A stretch of 12,864 nt of DNA from Pseudomonadota bacterium (lineage in GTDB: Bacteria; Pseudomonadota; Gammaproteobacteria; Acidiferrobacterales; Sulfurifustaceae): assembly GCA_020354085.1 (NCBI GenBank), contig CP070641.1, positions 1,454,081 to 1,466,944 of the forward strand. Direction: 5' to 3'. Both the position numbers and the translations under genes were made by a program. The notes under the pieces were generated by a model. That model searched no databases. It saw only the letters and a program-made list of their open reading frames with translations, and was not told the origin of the DNA. Below are positions 1 through 5,063 of this stretch, piece after piece (position 1 is the stretch's first letter; every line of letters starts with the position of its first letter).

Positions 1-2
1 AG

Positions 3-476
3 TCACTCAACGACTCGACGCTGGTGGCGAAGAAGCTCGGCCCCTGCCGGCAGGTGATCTGCGCGTCGCCCGATTATCTCAAGCGCCACGGCACGCCCAA
101 GACGCCGGCCGAGCTGAAGGGCCATCCGGTGCTGGTCTACACCTATGGCGCTACGCCGGGGGAGTGGGAATTGCGCGGGCCGAACGGCAAGACGAGCAAA
201 ATCGAAACCAGCTCGCGTCTGTCGAGCAACAACGGCATTGCTTTAGTGCAGGCTGGGCTCAAGGGTCTCGGCATCGTAGTCCCGCCGACGTTTTATATCG
301 GTAAGGAACTGAAGGACGGCACGCTCGTGACTATCATGGACGACTACACCGTCGTCCCCGAGCTCAACATCCATGCCATGTACCCGGAGCGCCGCCACCT
401 CTCGCCCAAGGTACGGGCGTTCGTCGATTTTCTCGCCGAGCGCTTCGGGCCGGAGCCCTATTGGGACAAGTACTGA
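3..476 (+). CDS. LysR-type transcriptional regulator, C-terminal part (5' end outside window)
   Basis: The reading frame is open from the first complete codon to a TGA stop, giving 157 residues that belong to the effector-binding (periplasmic-binding-protein-like) domain of a LysR regulator. Visible hallmarks are a KLGPCRQVICASPDYL-type segment, which in this family follows the first half of the effector domain, then the hydrophobic GIALVQAGLKGLGIVVPP strand-helix that shapes the ligand pocket, and a C-terminal LSPKVRAFVDFLAERFGP helix. The ending EPYWDKY is typical of the CrgA/DmlR-like branch. The N-terminal winged helix-turn-helix lies upstream, so target and effector cannot be read. A GTG at 24 would make a truncated product and is not a real start. 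Nothing points to CbbR specifically. It converges on grxD. Confidence 0.9.
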   Translation, partial: SLNDSTLVAKKLGPCRQVICASPDYLKRHGTPKTPAELKGHPVLVYTYGATPGEWELRGPNGKTSKIETSSRLSSNNGIALVQAGLKGLGIVVPPTFYIGKELKDGTLVTIMDDYTVVPELNIHAMYPERRHLSPKVRAFVDFLAERFGPEPYWDKY

Positions 477-511
477 GCGTCGCTCGGTTAGGACGAGCTA
501 TCAGCACCTTT

Positions 512-529
512 CGCGACGCGAGCGTCGCG
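512..529. terminator. GC-rich hairpin between convergent lysR and grxD
   Basis: CGCGACG and CGTCGCG form a perfect 7-bp stem around a CGAG tetraloop, inside the 78-nt gap between two converging stop codons. There is no T-run on either side, so it is not a canonical intrinsic terminator. It may still help end transcription or protect mRNA 3' ends. Confidence 0.35.
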
Positions 530-554
530 GCGCGACCCACCCACCGCCGACGCT

Positions 555-878
555 CTACGCGCTTGTTGCGCCGGCCGCTTGCACGAGCTTTCGCAGCTCG
601 CCCTTCTGGTGCAGCTCGGTCATGATGTCCGAGCCGCCGATGAACTGCCCTTTGATATAGAGCTGCGGGATGGTCGGCCAGTTAGCGTACTGCTTGATGC
701 CCTCGCGAATCTCGTCATCGGCCAGCACGTCCACGGTCTCGAACCTGGCACCGCAGGCTTGCAGGAGCTTCACCGCGCGCCCGGAGAAACCGCATTGCGG
801 GAAATCCGGCGATCCCTTCATATACAAGATAATGTCGTGTCCTTCGACCTGATTGCGGATTTTGTCCTGCACGTTCAT
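555..878 (-). CDS. grxD: Monothiol glutaredoxin Grx4 family (CGFS type)
   Basis: The product is 107 residues, the usual length for a single-domain CGFS glutaredoxin. These cytoplasmic proteins bind a [2Fe-2S] cluster between two monomers using glutathione, or in a heterodimer with BolA, and pass it to target proteins. Visible residues are K21 before the active site, the C29-G30-F31-S32 motif, the WPTIPQLYIKG segment with its cis-proline, and the GGSDI glutathione-binding turn. An ATG four codons upstream (888-890) is in frame, but the GGAGG ribosome site overlaps it and lies 5 nt before the ATG at 876-878, so I chose the latter. It follows the BolA gene by 38 nt on the same strand, which suggests one transcript and a shared role in iron-sulfur trafficking. 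Confidence 0.95.
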   Translation of the reverse strand: MNVQDKIRNQVEGHDIILYMKGSPDFPQCGFSGRAVKLLQACGARFETVDVLADDEIREGIKQYANWPTIPQLYIKGQFIGGSDIMTELHQKGELRKLVQAAGATSA

Positions 879-883
879 GCGTT

Positions 884-888
884 CCTCC
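884..888 (-). promoter_or_regulatory. Ribosome binding site fixing the grxD start
   Basis: On the minus strand GGAGG sits 5 nt before the ATG at 878. It overlaps the alternative ATG at 890, which has no Shine-Dalgarno sequence of its own. This makes the 107-residue product more likely than the 111-residue one. Confidence 0.7.
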
Positions 889-916
889 ATTATCGAAAAA
901 TTGCGTTGGGCCGGAC

Positions 917-1165
917 TCAGCGCTTGGCGTCGGTTGCCGATTGTTCCGGAGTCAGGGTGCGCAACGACAAGGCGTGAATCGCCGCGCGCATGTGGTCGCC
1001 GAGCACCCGATACACCATCTGGTGTTGCTGGACCAAGCTCTTCCCCGCGAACTCCGCCGACACGATCAGCGCGTCGAAGTGTCGGCCATCATCGCCGATG
1101 ACGCGAACCTGCGCGCCTGGGATTCCGGCCTCGATCAGTCGCTGGATATCCTCTGCCCGGATCAT
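917..1165 (-). CDS. BolA/IbaG-family protein
   Basis: An 82-residue single-domain protein of the BolA fold. Family signs are the N-terminal helix (IQRLIEAGIPGAQV), the strand with GRHFDALIVS in which H29 matches the conserved cluster-ligand histidine region, then FAGKSLVQQHQMVY, and a final AIHALSLRTLTPEQ strand. The usual RH before the second helix reads QH here. The ending resembles the IbaG/YrbA branch more than stress-type BolA, but I cannot separate them by eye. Such proteins pair with CGFS glutaredoxins to bind and hand on [2Fe-2S] clusters. The gene lies directly upstream of grxD, and this conserved neighbourhood strengthens both calls. The start is the only good ATG before the conserved helix; its ribosome site is weak. 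Confidence 0.92.
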   Translation of the reverse strand: MIRAEDIQRLIEAGIPGAQVRVIGDDGRHFDALIVSAEFAGKSLVQQHQMVYRVLGDHMRAAIHALSLRTLTPEQSATDAKR

Positions 1166-1193
1166 CTCAGTCGTAGAGTGGGGGTCTACGCGG

Positions 1194-1218
1194 CTCTTTG
1201 CAAGCTGTAGGCAAAGAG
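1194..1218. repeat. 8-bp perfect inverted repeat in the bolA leader
   Basis: CTCTTTGC and GCAAAGAG are exact reverse complements separated by 9 nt. They lie in the divergent gap between the BolA gene and the plus-strand operon, just downstream of a candidate bolA transcription start. It could be a protein-binding dyad or an mRNA hairpin in the bolA-grxD leader. No T-run follows on either strand, so a terminator is unlikely. Confidence 0.45.
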
Positions 1219-1227
1219 GCCAGACTT

Positions 1228-1256
1228 AATAAAAAGGGGCGAGCGAACTTGTTCAA
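1228..1256 (-). promoter_or_regulatory. Candidate sigma70-type promoter for bolA-grxD
   Basis: On the minus strand TTGAAC (1251-1256) and TTTATT (1228-1233) are separated by exactly 17 nt; each matches the consensus at 4 of 6 positions. The predicted start near 1221 would give a leader of about 55 nt that contains the 1194-1218 inverted repeat. This is inference from hexamer matching only. Confidence 0.35.
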
Positions 1257-1340
1257 AGACCATGCGTTGCTCGCTGGCGGTGAACTCGTTGAGTCCCCGT
1301 TTTCGGCTATTGCGCCTAATAAAGCAAGGAGGAACCCAAG

Positions 1341-1814
1341 ATGTCGGTATTCGCATCCGGAACGTTCGCTCAGCCCGTCCGCTTTTTAGGGGTATTGGTC
1401 AAATCGCATGTGCTTGTGTGGTTGGCGGCGTTTCTGGTCGCATGCGCCGTGCCGATTTCCTATTACGACGCGACCACCTACGCGCAGCTGACGAGCCTCA
1501 AGGCCGAAACCAGCATGCTCATCGAAAGTTTCGACACCAAACCCGTTGCGCAGAACGAGAGCCGGATCGAAACCACGTCGCTAAACTTTCGCAAGGCCTA
1601 CGAGTACGAGAAGGGCAAAGGCGCGCCCAACAGCGATACAGCCCAGCAGTTCGAGAAACTTCGCAAACTGTATAACGACACGATTCAGGAGTACCGTGAC
1701 CATGGACCGAAGGAACTGGGACCCAAATATTTTCAGGAAGCGGCTAAGGTTCTCGGCCAGGCGTTCGATATCGCGATCGCCACCGAAAACGCCAAGAACA
1801 AGGACAAGCGCTAG
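1341..1814 (+). CDS. Unrecognised small protein, probable lipoprotein or membrane-anchored
   Basis: I do not recognise the family by name. The 157-residue product starts after a strong AGGAGG site 8 nt upstream. It has a long N-terminal stretch, a lysine at 21, then a hydrophobic segment ending in L-V-A-C, a good lipobox match with the lipidated cysteine at about residue 35. The n-region is longer than usual for a lipoprotein signal, so a simple membrane anchor is the alternative. The rest is charged and probably helical (LKAETSMLIESF, FRKAYEYEKGKG, a KYFQEAAKVL helix) and ends in a lysine-rich tail, consistent with a periplasmic helical protein. It is followed after 9 nt by another unknown gene, almost certainly on one transcript. 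No catalytic motif is visible. Confidence 0.75.
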   Translation: MSVFASGTFAQPVRFLGVLVKSHVLVWLAAFLVACAVPISYYDATTYAQLTSLKAETSMLIESFDTKPVAQNESRIETTSLNFRKAYEYEKGKGAPNSDTAQQFEKLRKLYNDTIQEYRDHGPKELGPKYFQEAAKVLGQAFDIAIATENAKNKDKR

Positions 1815-1823
1815 GAGAGCATC

Positions 1824-2147
1824 GTGAGCAAGTTCACCGACTTCATCGACGGCCTAGCGGACAAAGGCAAGAAGCTCGCCAAGGACGAGCTAAAGGCGCT
1901 GATCGCCAACGCCAAGAAGGACAAATCGGATTTCGTGCGCCTGCAGGCGGAGAATCTCGAACGCTGGACGGTGATGCTGGCGGATGAAGAACTCACGCCC
2001 AAGGGCTACAAGCTTCTCGTGCGCAAGATGGAAGTGCTGACGCAGCTCGAGGTGATAAAGCTCAAGGTCTCGGCCAAGGCCAGCGCGCAACGGTTGGCCG
2101 ATGGCATCGAAAAGCTGGTCATTAAGGGTTTGTTTGCGCTCATCTAA
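1824..2147 (+). CDS. Unrecognised small helical protein, second gene of operon
   Basis: The 107-residue product has a GTG start with an AGGAGAG ribosome site that overlaps the stop codon of the gene before it, a sign of translational coupling. I do not recognise the family. The sequence is almost wholly predicted helix, rich in lysine, alanine and leucine (DFIDGLADKGKKLAKDELKAL, then LVRKMEVLTQLEVIKLKV), with no cysteine and no signal peptide. It therefore looks like a soluble cytoplasmic helical bundle, with a short hydrophobic end (LVIKGLFALI) that could touch a membrane or a partner. The partner is probably the preceding putative lipoprotein or its process, but the two would sit on opposite sides of the inner membrane unless one prediction is wrong. 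Confidence 0.75.
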   Translation: MSKFTDFIDGLADKGKKLAKDELKALIANAKKDKSDFVRLQAENLERWTVMLADEELTPKGYKLLVRKMEVLTQLEVIKLKVSAKASAQRLADGIEKLVIKGLFALI

Positions 2148-2159
2148 GGTCATCGCGGA

Positions 2160-2175
2160 GTGCTTTCGAAAGCAC
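2160..2175. terminator. 16-bp perfect palindrome between convergent genes
   Basis: GTGCTTTCGAAAGCAC is its own reverse complement and can fold as a 6-bp stem with a TCGA loop. It lies 12 nt after the stop of the plus-strand operon and about 45 nt beyond the stop of the converging aminotransferase gene. No U-tract follows. A bidirectional terminator or 3'-end-stabilising hairpin is the likeliest use. Confidence 0.4.
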
Positions 2176-2220
2176 ACCATCTCACGATTAACGTTCGGAC
2201 GTGCGCGTCAGCAAAGCTTT

Positions 2221-3444
2221 CTACGTTGCGACTTTTCCCTTGGCCCGGCTATTGGCGCGGATGAACTCGGCCATGCGCGCCACGCCTTGTTCGATCGCCT
2301 GGCGCGACGCCGCGTAACTGAATCGAATGTGTTGGCCTTCGTTCGGCACGCGCGGGCCGAAATGAATATCGGACAAGACCGCGACCCCGGCCTCGTTCAA
2401 CAGGCGCGCGCGAAACTCCTCCGAGTCCTTGGCGCCGACCAATGCGCAGGCCTCGGTCACGTTGGGCCAGACGTAAAAGGCTCCGCCCGGGTTCTGAGAA
2501 CTTACCCCCGGCACCTGGTTGAGCAATTTGACGATCAAGTTACGCCGCTCCAGAAACTGCTTGCGCATTTCGTCGGCGGCATCCTGCGGACCGCTGATGG
2601 CTTCCAGCGCTGCCCATTGGCTGATTTGTGAAGCACAGGACTCAGTGTTGGTCACCCAGCGCGAGAAGACGGGCGCCAGCGTCTTGTTCACCGCATAGCC
2701 CAAACGCCAGCCGGTCATGGCCCAGGTCTTGGACGCACCGTCGCAGATGATGGTGCGCTCTTGCATGTCGTCGAATTGCGTAATCGAAACGAAGTCTCCT
2801 TCGTATACCAGCCGCGAGTAGATCTCATCGGCAAACACCCACACCTGCGGATGCCGGCGCAGGATATCGGCGATCGCCGCCATCGCCGGGCGCGAGATGA
2901 CGCCGCCGGTTGGATTGTGGGGTGAATTGAGAATCAGCAGCCGGGTCTTCGGCGTGATGCGCGCCTCAAGCTCGTCCGGATCGAAATTGAATCCACGCGC
3001 CTCATGCAACGGGATCGGTACCGGCACCGCGCCTTGCGCGCGAACCTGCGATTCGTAAATCGGGAAGCCGGGATTCGGGTAGATCACCTCGTCACCCGCG
3101 CCGTAGTCGGTAACGGAAAGAATGCTGTAGGCAATGAATGGTTTGGCGCCCGCAGCGACCACCACATCATCCGGGCTAACTGTGATGCCGCGGCGCTTGG
3201 CGATATCGCGCGCCACGGCCTCGCGCAATTCAACGATACCCGCCGAGGGCGTGTAACCGTGCTTGCCGTCGCGAATCGCTCGGATCGCTGCATCTTGAAT
3301 GTTTGCAGGCGTGGGGAAGTCCGGCTGGCCGATGCAGAACGAGATGATGTTTTTGCCCCGCCGCTGGAGTTCATTGACTTCCGCCAGAACTACGAAGGCA
3401 TTCTCGGTTCCAAGCTCGTTAGTTCGGCGGCTGAGAGCAGGCAT
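2221..3444 (-). CDS. PLP-dependent class I/II aminotransferase (aspartate aminotransferase-like)
   Basis: The product is 407 residues, a normal length for fold-type I aminotransferases, which move amino groups between amino acids and 2-oxo acids in the cytoplasm. Key residues are in place: an N-terminal ISFCIGQPDFPTP substrate loop, the GYTPSAGIVELREAVA segment, N177 in NSPHNPTGG, D206 and Y209 in FADEIYS (pyridine nitrogen and ring hydroxyl contacts), K239 in the SKTWAMTGWRLGY Schiff-base motif, and R374 in RFSYAAS for the substrate carboxylate. The frame stays open upstream to 3540, but the ATG at 3442-3444 has an AAGGGA site and matches where family members begin (MPALSRRTNEL). Substrate specificity cannot be read by eye. 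A candidate promoter with a dyad lies upstream. Confidence 0.93.
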   Translation of the reverse strand: MPALSRRTNELGTENAFVVLAEVNELQRRGKNIISFCIGQPDFPTPANIQDAAIRAIRDGKHGYTPSAGIVELREAVARDIAKRRGITVSPDDVVVAAGAKPFIAYSILSVTDYGAGDEVIYPNPGFPIYESQVRAQGAVPVPIPLHEARGFNFDPDELEARITPKTRLLILNSPHNPTGGVISRPAMAAIADILRRHPQVWVFADEIYSRLVYEGDFVSITQFDDMQERTIICDGASKTWAMTGWRLGYAVNKTLAPVFSRWVTNTESCASQISQWAALEAISGPQDAADEMRKQFLERRNLIVKLLNQVPGVSSQNPGGAFYVWPNVTEACALVGAKDSEEFRARLLNEAGVAVLSDIHFGPRVPNEGQHIRFSYAASRQAIEQGVARMAEFIRANSRAKGKVAT

Positions 3445-3526
3445 CGGCTGGTTCCCTTCGACGAGAAGCGGGAAGTTCCCAAGCGCCATACGCATGCGCC
3501 CGGTTGAGTGTTCCAAATGACGATCG

Positions 3527-3561
3527 ATTGTAAGACACACTCACGGCGAATCGTCGATTCG
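3527..3561 (-). promoter_or_regulatory. Candidate promoter and 15-bp operator dyad for the aminotransferase gene
   Basis: On the minus strand TACAAT (3527-3532) matches the -10 consensus at 5 of 6 positions, but no -35 hexamer occurs at 16-18 nt. In its place lies the inverted repeat CGAATCG-T-CGATTCG (3547-3561), centred near -34 relative to a start at about 3520. A weak -35 covered by a dyad is what an activator-dependent or directly repressed promoter looks like. The regulator is unknown. Confidence 0.4.
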
Positions 3562-3580
3562 GTCCGTAAAGGCTTTCCGT

Positions 3581-3700
3581 ATGGCGAAAATCGATGCAGC
3601 CATGCGGAAGGTGGATGAGGTTGGGGCGGCAGTGCCGGCAGACATCGAAAAGCTCAGGCGGCGCGCATCGTCGACCAGCAATCAAGTCACCGCCCCTTAA
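3581..3700 (+). CDS. Doubtful small ORF, 39 codons
   Basis: An ATG with an AAAGG sequence 8 nt upstream opens a 39-residue frame ending in TAA. The peptide is charged and looks helical (MAKIDAAMRKVDEVGA, then IEKLRRRA), more protein-like than the other frames in this gap. It sits on the strand opposite both neighbours. It may be a small gene, a remnant of a longer one, or chance. I recognise no family. Confidence 0.15.
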   Translation: MAKIDAAMRKVDEVGAAVPADIEKLRRRASSTSNQVTAP

Positions 3701-3754
3701 CATGATAAAGCGGCACCAACGGCACGGCGCCGCCGCATAGTACCCTGGATTCCG

Positions 3755-3780
3755 AAAGCGTTGTGATCCGCGATCGCTTT
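3755..3780 (-). terminator. Possible hairpin downstream of the cyclase-like gene
   Basis: AAAGCG and CGCTTT pair across a 14-nt loop that itself holds two GATC tetranucleotides able to pair. It lies about 20 nt after the stop of the minus-strand cyclase-like gene. On that strand the hairpin ends CTTTCGG, so the U-tract is poor and the assignment weak. Confidence 0.25.
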
Positions 3781-3801
3781 TCGCCTGGCAGTGGTCGCGG
3801 T

Positions 3802-4908
3802 TCAGAGGAAGCCCGCGCCAACGAGTTTGCGTATGGCAGCGATAAACGCGGCACGCTCGCTGTCGGGCAGCTCATTGGCCAGGCGAGCAATAAACGTTTC
3901 TGATGACACGTGCTCGTCGGCGTGTTTCTTTACCAACACGCGGGCGAGGGGACCGAAATGCACGGCGAGCTGTCGTTCCGCGACCTGTAATAGCGTCGGA
4001 TGCAAAGGCGATGCCGCTGATTTCGCCGTCGGTGACGAGCTTACCGCCCCCGAGGCGCTTGACCCATCATCGATGGCATGGGCACGACGAAACGCCGGGC
4101 GCGCCGCTGGCGGCAGACTGTCGACCAGCAAACGATACAGATCGGCGACGCTGGCGGCACGTTCCGCCGCCTTCTGAACCAGCTCGCGCGCCCGGTTCCC
4201 GACGTAAGGCTCCATTGCGATCGCCGCCGCCGTGAGCTCGGCACGCTCCCAGCCGGTTTGATCGGAGATCATCTGCGTGCTCGGTCCGTGCGCGCGAGGG
4301 GCATCGGAAAGCAGCACAGTGTCCGCCAAGTTAGGGGCGGCAGCCACGCTGTACAGTCGACAATCGCGTTGCAGCGAGTCCTTGAATTGCCCGGCGTCGT
4401 GGAAAGTCGCGCAATAGTCGTGTGACACATTGGCGATCGCCTCATGAAACGTCTGCGACACCAGTATCTGCCCGGGGCTGGCGGCGGCGGTGACCATCTC
4501 TGCGTTGTGAATACCGTCGCCCGCTACGGTGACGGGACCCGTCGCGCTCTCGGCGACCGATACCGGTCCAAGGTGGATGCCGAAACTCACCGTCGCGGGA
4601 AACACGCCACGCTGCAAGTCCGCGAGCAAGCGATCACGCAGCGAGACGGCGGCGGTCAAGGCGTCCTGAGGATCAACGAGGAAACACAGCACGGCGCCGT
4701 TCGCGCGGTTTGTCACGACGCATTCGGAGCGGCCCACTGCGGACACGATACCGTCGACCAGGGTCATGAGATGCATCGTCATGGGTCGTTGGGCTGCGGC
4801 CGGAATTCGTTCCAGGCCAACGATCCGAATGCAGACGACGCTGCTTAGTCGGTTACCGTGATTACCCGTCTTCAGCTTGCTTCCCTCCGTCGCATAGGGC
4901 GGCAACAC
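3802..4908 (-). CDS. Degenerate class III nucleotide cyclase-like protein with duplicated C-terminal helical module
   Basis: The 368-residue product begins at a GTG; no in-frame ATG precedes the first conserved strand, and a TTG follows directly as an alternative. Residues about 20-187 match the class III adenylate/guanylate cyclase homology domain: SSVVCIRIVGLE, a weak GAVLCFL, FGIHLGPV, then GDGIHNAEMV...SPGQILVSQ. The catalytic set is broken. The first metal aspartate position reads R28, the second reads N70, and the transition-state arginine after N135 is missing, so cyclase activity is unlikely. Residues about 223-276 and 305-358 are two copies of one helical module (FGPLARVLVKK / LPDSERAAF pattern), joined by a Ser/Ala-rich linker. 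I infer a soluble signalling or scaffold protein. It follows cbbO by 155 nt; a functional link is unproven. Confidence 0.8.
   Translation of the reverse strand: MLPPYATEGSKLKTGNHGNRLSSVVCIRIVGLERIPAAAQRPMTMHLMTLVDGIVSAVGRSECVVTNRANGAVLCFLVDPQDALTAAVSLRDRLLADLQRGVFPATVSFGIHLGPVSVAESATGPVTVAGDGIHNAEMVTAAASPGQILVSQTFHEAIANVSHDYCATFHDAGQFKDSLQRDCRLYSVAAAPNLADTVLLSDAPRAHGPSTQMISDQTGWERAELTAAAIAMEPYVGNRARELVQKAAERAASVADLYRLLVDSLPPAARPAFRRAHAIDDGSSASGAVSSSPTAKSAASPLHPTLLQVAERQLAVHFGPLARVLVKKHADEHVSSETFIARLANELPDSERAAFIAAIRKLVGAGFL
3835..4242 (-). repeat. Intragenic tandem protein module in the cyclase-like protein
   Basis: The stretches encoded by 4081-4242 and 3835-3996 align without gaps over about 50 residues. 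Shared positions include VGNRARELVQKAA with FGPLARVLVKKHA, then LYRLLVDSLPPAARPAF with FIARLANELPDSERAAF. The DNA has diverged, so this is an old duplication rather than a recent repeat. I have seen similar GP-A-LVK modules at the C-termini of bacterial signalling proteins, but cannot name the family with confidence. Confidence 0.6.
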
Positions 4909-5034
4909 ACGCTGGCCGCCATGCGTTCCGTGCGAGGCCGAAACCGCCGGGTCGCCTCGCCGAATCTACCGACATGGATGACCTTCTATAAGGTATCAGG
5001 GTCGGGTTTTCTCCCCTAGCGCTCGGAGCCATCT

Positions 5035-5051
5035 CGCCGGCCGGACCGGCG
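5035..5051. terminator. GC-rich hairpin after cbbO
   Basis: CGCCGG and CCGGCG form a perfect 6-bp stem with a 5-nt loop, 12 nt beyond the cbbO stop codon within the 155-nt gap before the cyclase-like gene. No T-run follows on the minus strand. It may partly separate the two genes. The same gap also holds a small ACCTT-N4-AAGGT dyad at 4981-4994 of unknown meaning. Confidence 0.3.
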
Positions 5052-5063
5052 GAAGCGATTTCT

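Larger units (their letters stand above)
3445..3801. other. Intergenic region between two minus-strand genes
   Basis: This 357-nt stretch holds no convincing gene. It contains the aminotransferase leader and candidate promoter, a possible 39-codon plus-strand frame (3581-3700), and a weak hairpin at 3755-3780. Longer minus-strand frames here give compositions unlike real proteins and have no ribosome site. I see no tRNA, mobile element or repeat array. Confidence 0.5.

Noticed and set aside
3..476. The LysR fragment as CbbR, regulator of the cbb genes
   Set aside because: Its C-terminal motifs fit the CrgA/DmlR-like branch, and it is far from cbbQ/cbbO with unrelated genes between.
3445..3801. 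tRNA or riboswitch in the gap before the aminotransferase
   Set aside because: No cloverleaf, T-loop sequence or known aptamer core could be found, only short hairpins.
3671..4132. A shared 12-nt sequence (GTCGACCAGCAA) near 3670 and 4122
   Set aside because: One copy is inside the cyclase-like gene and nothing around the two matches; it is probably chance in GC-rich DNA.
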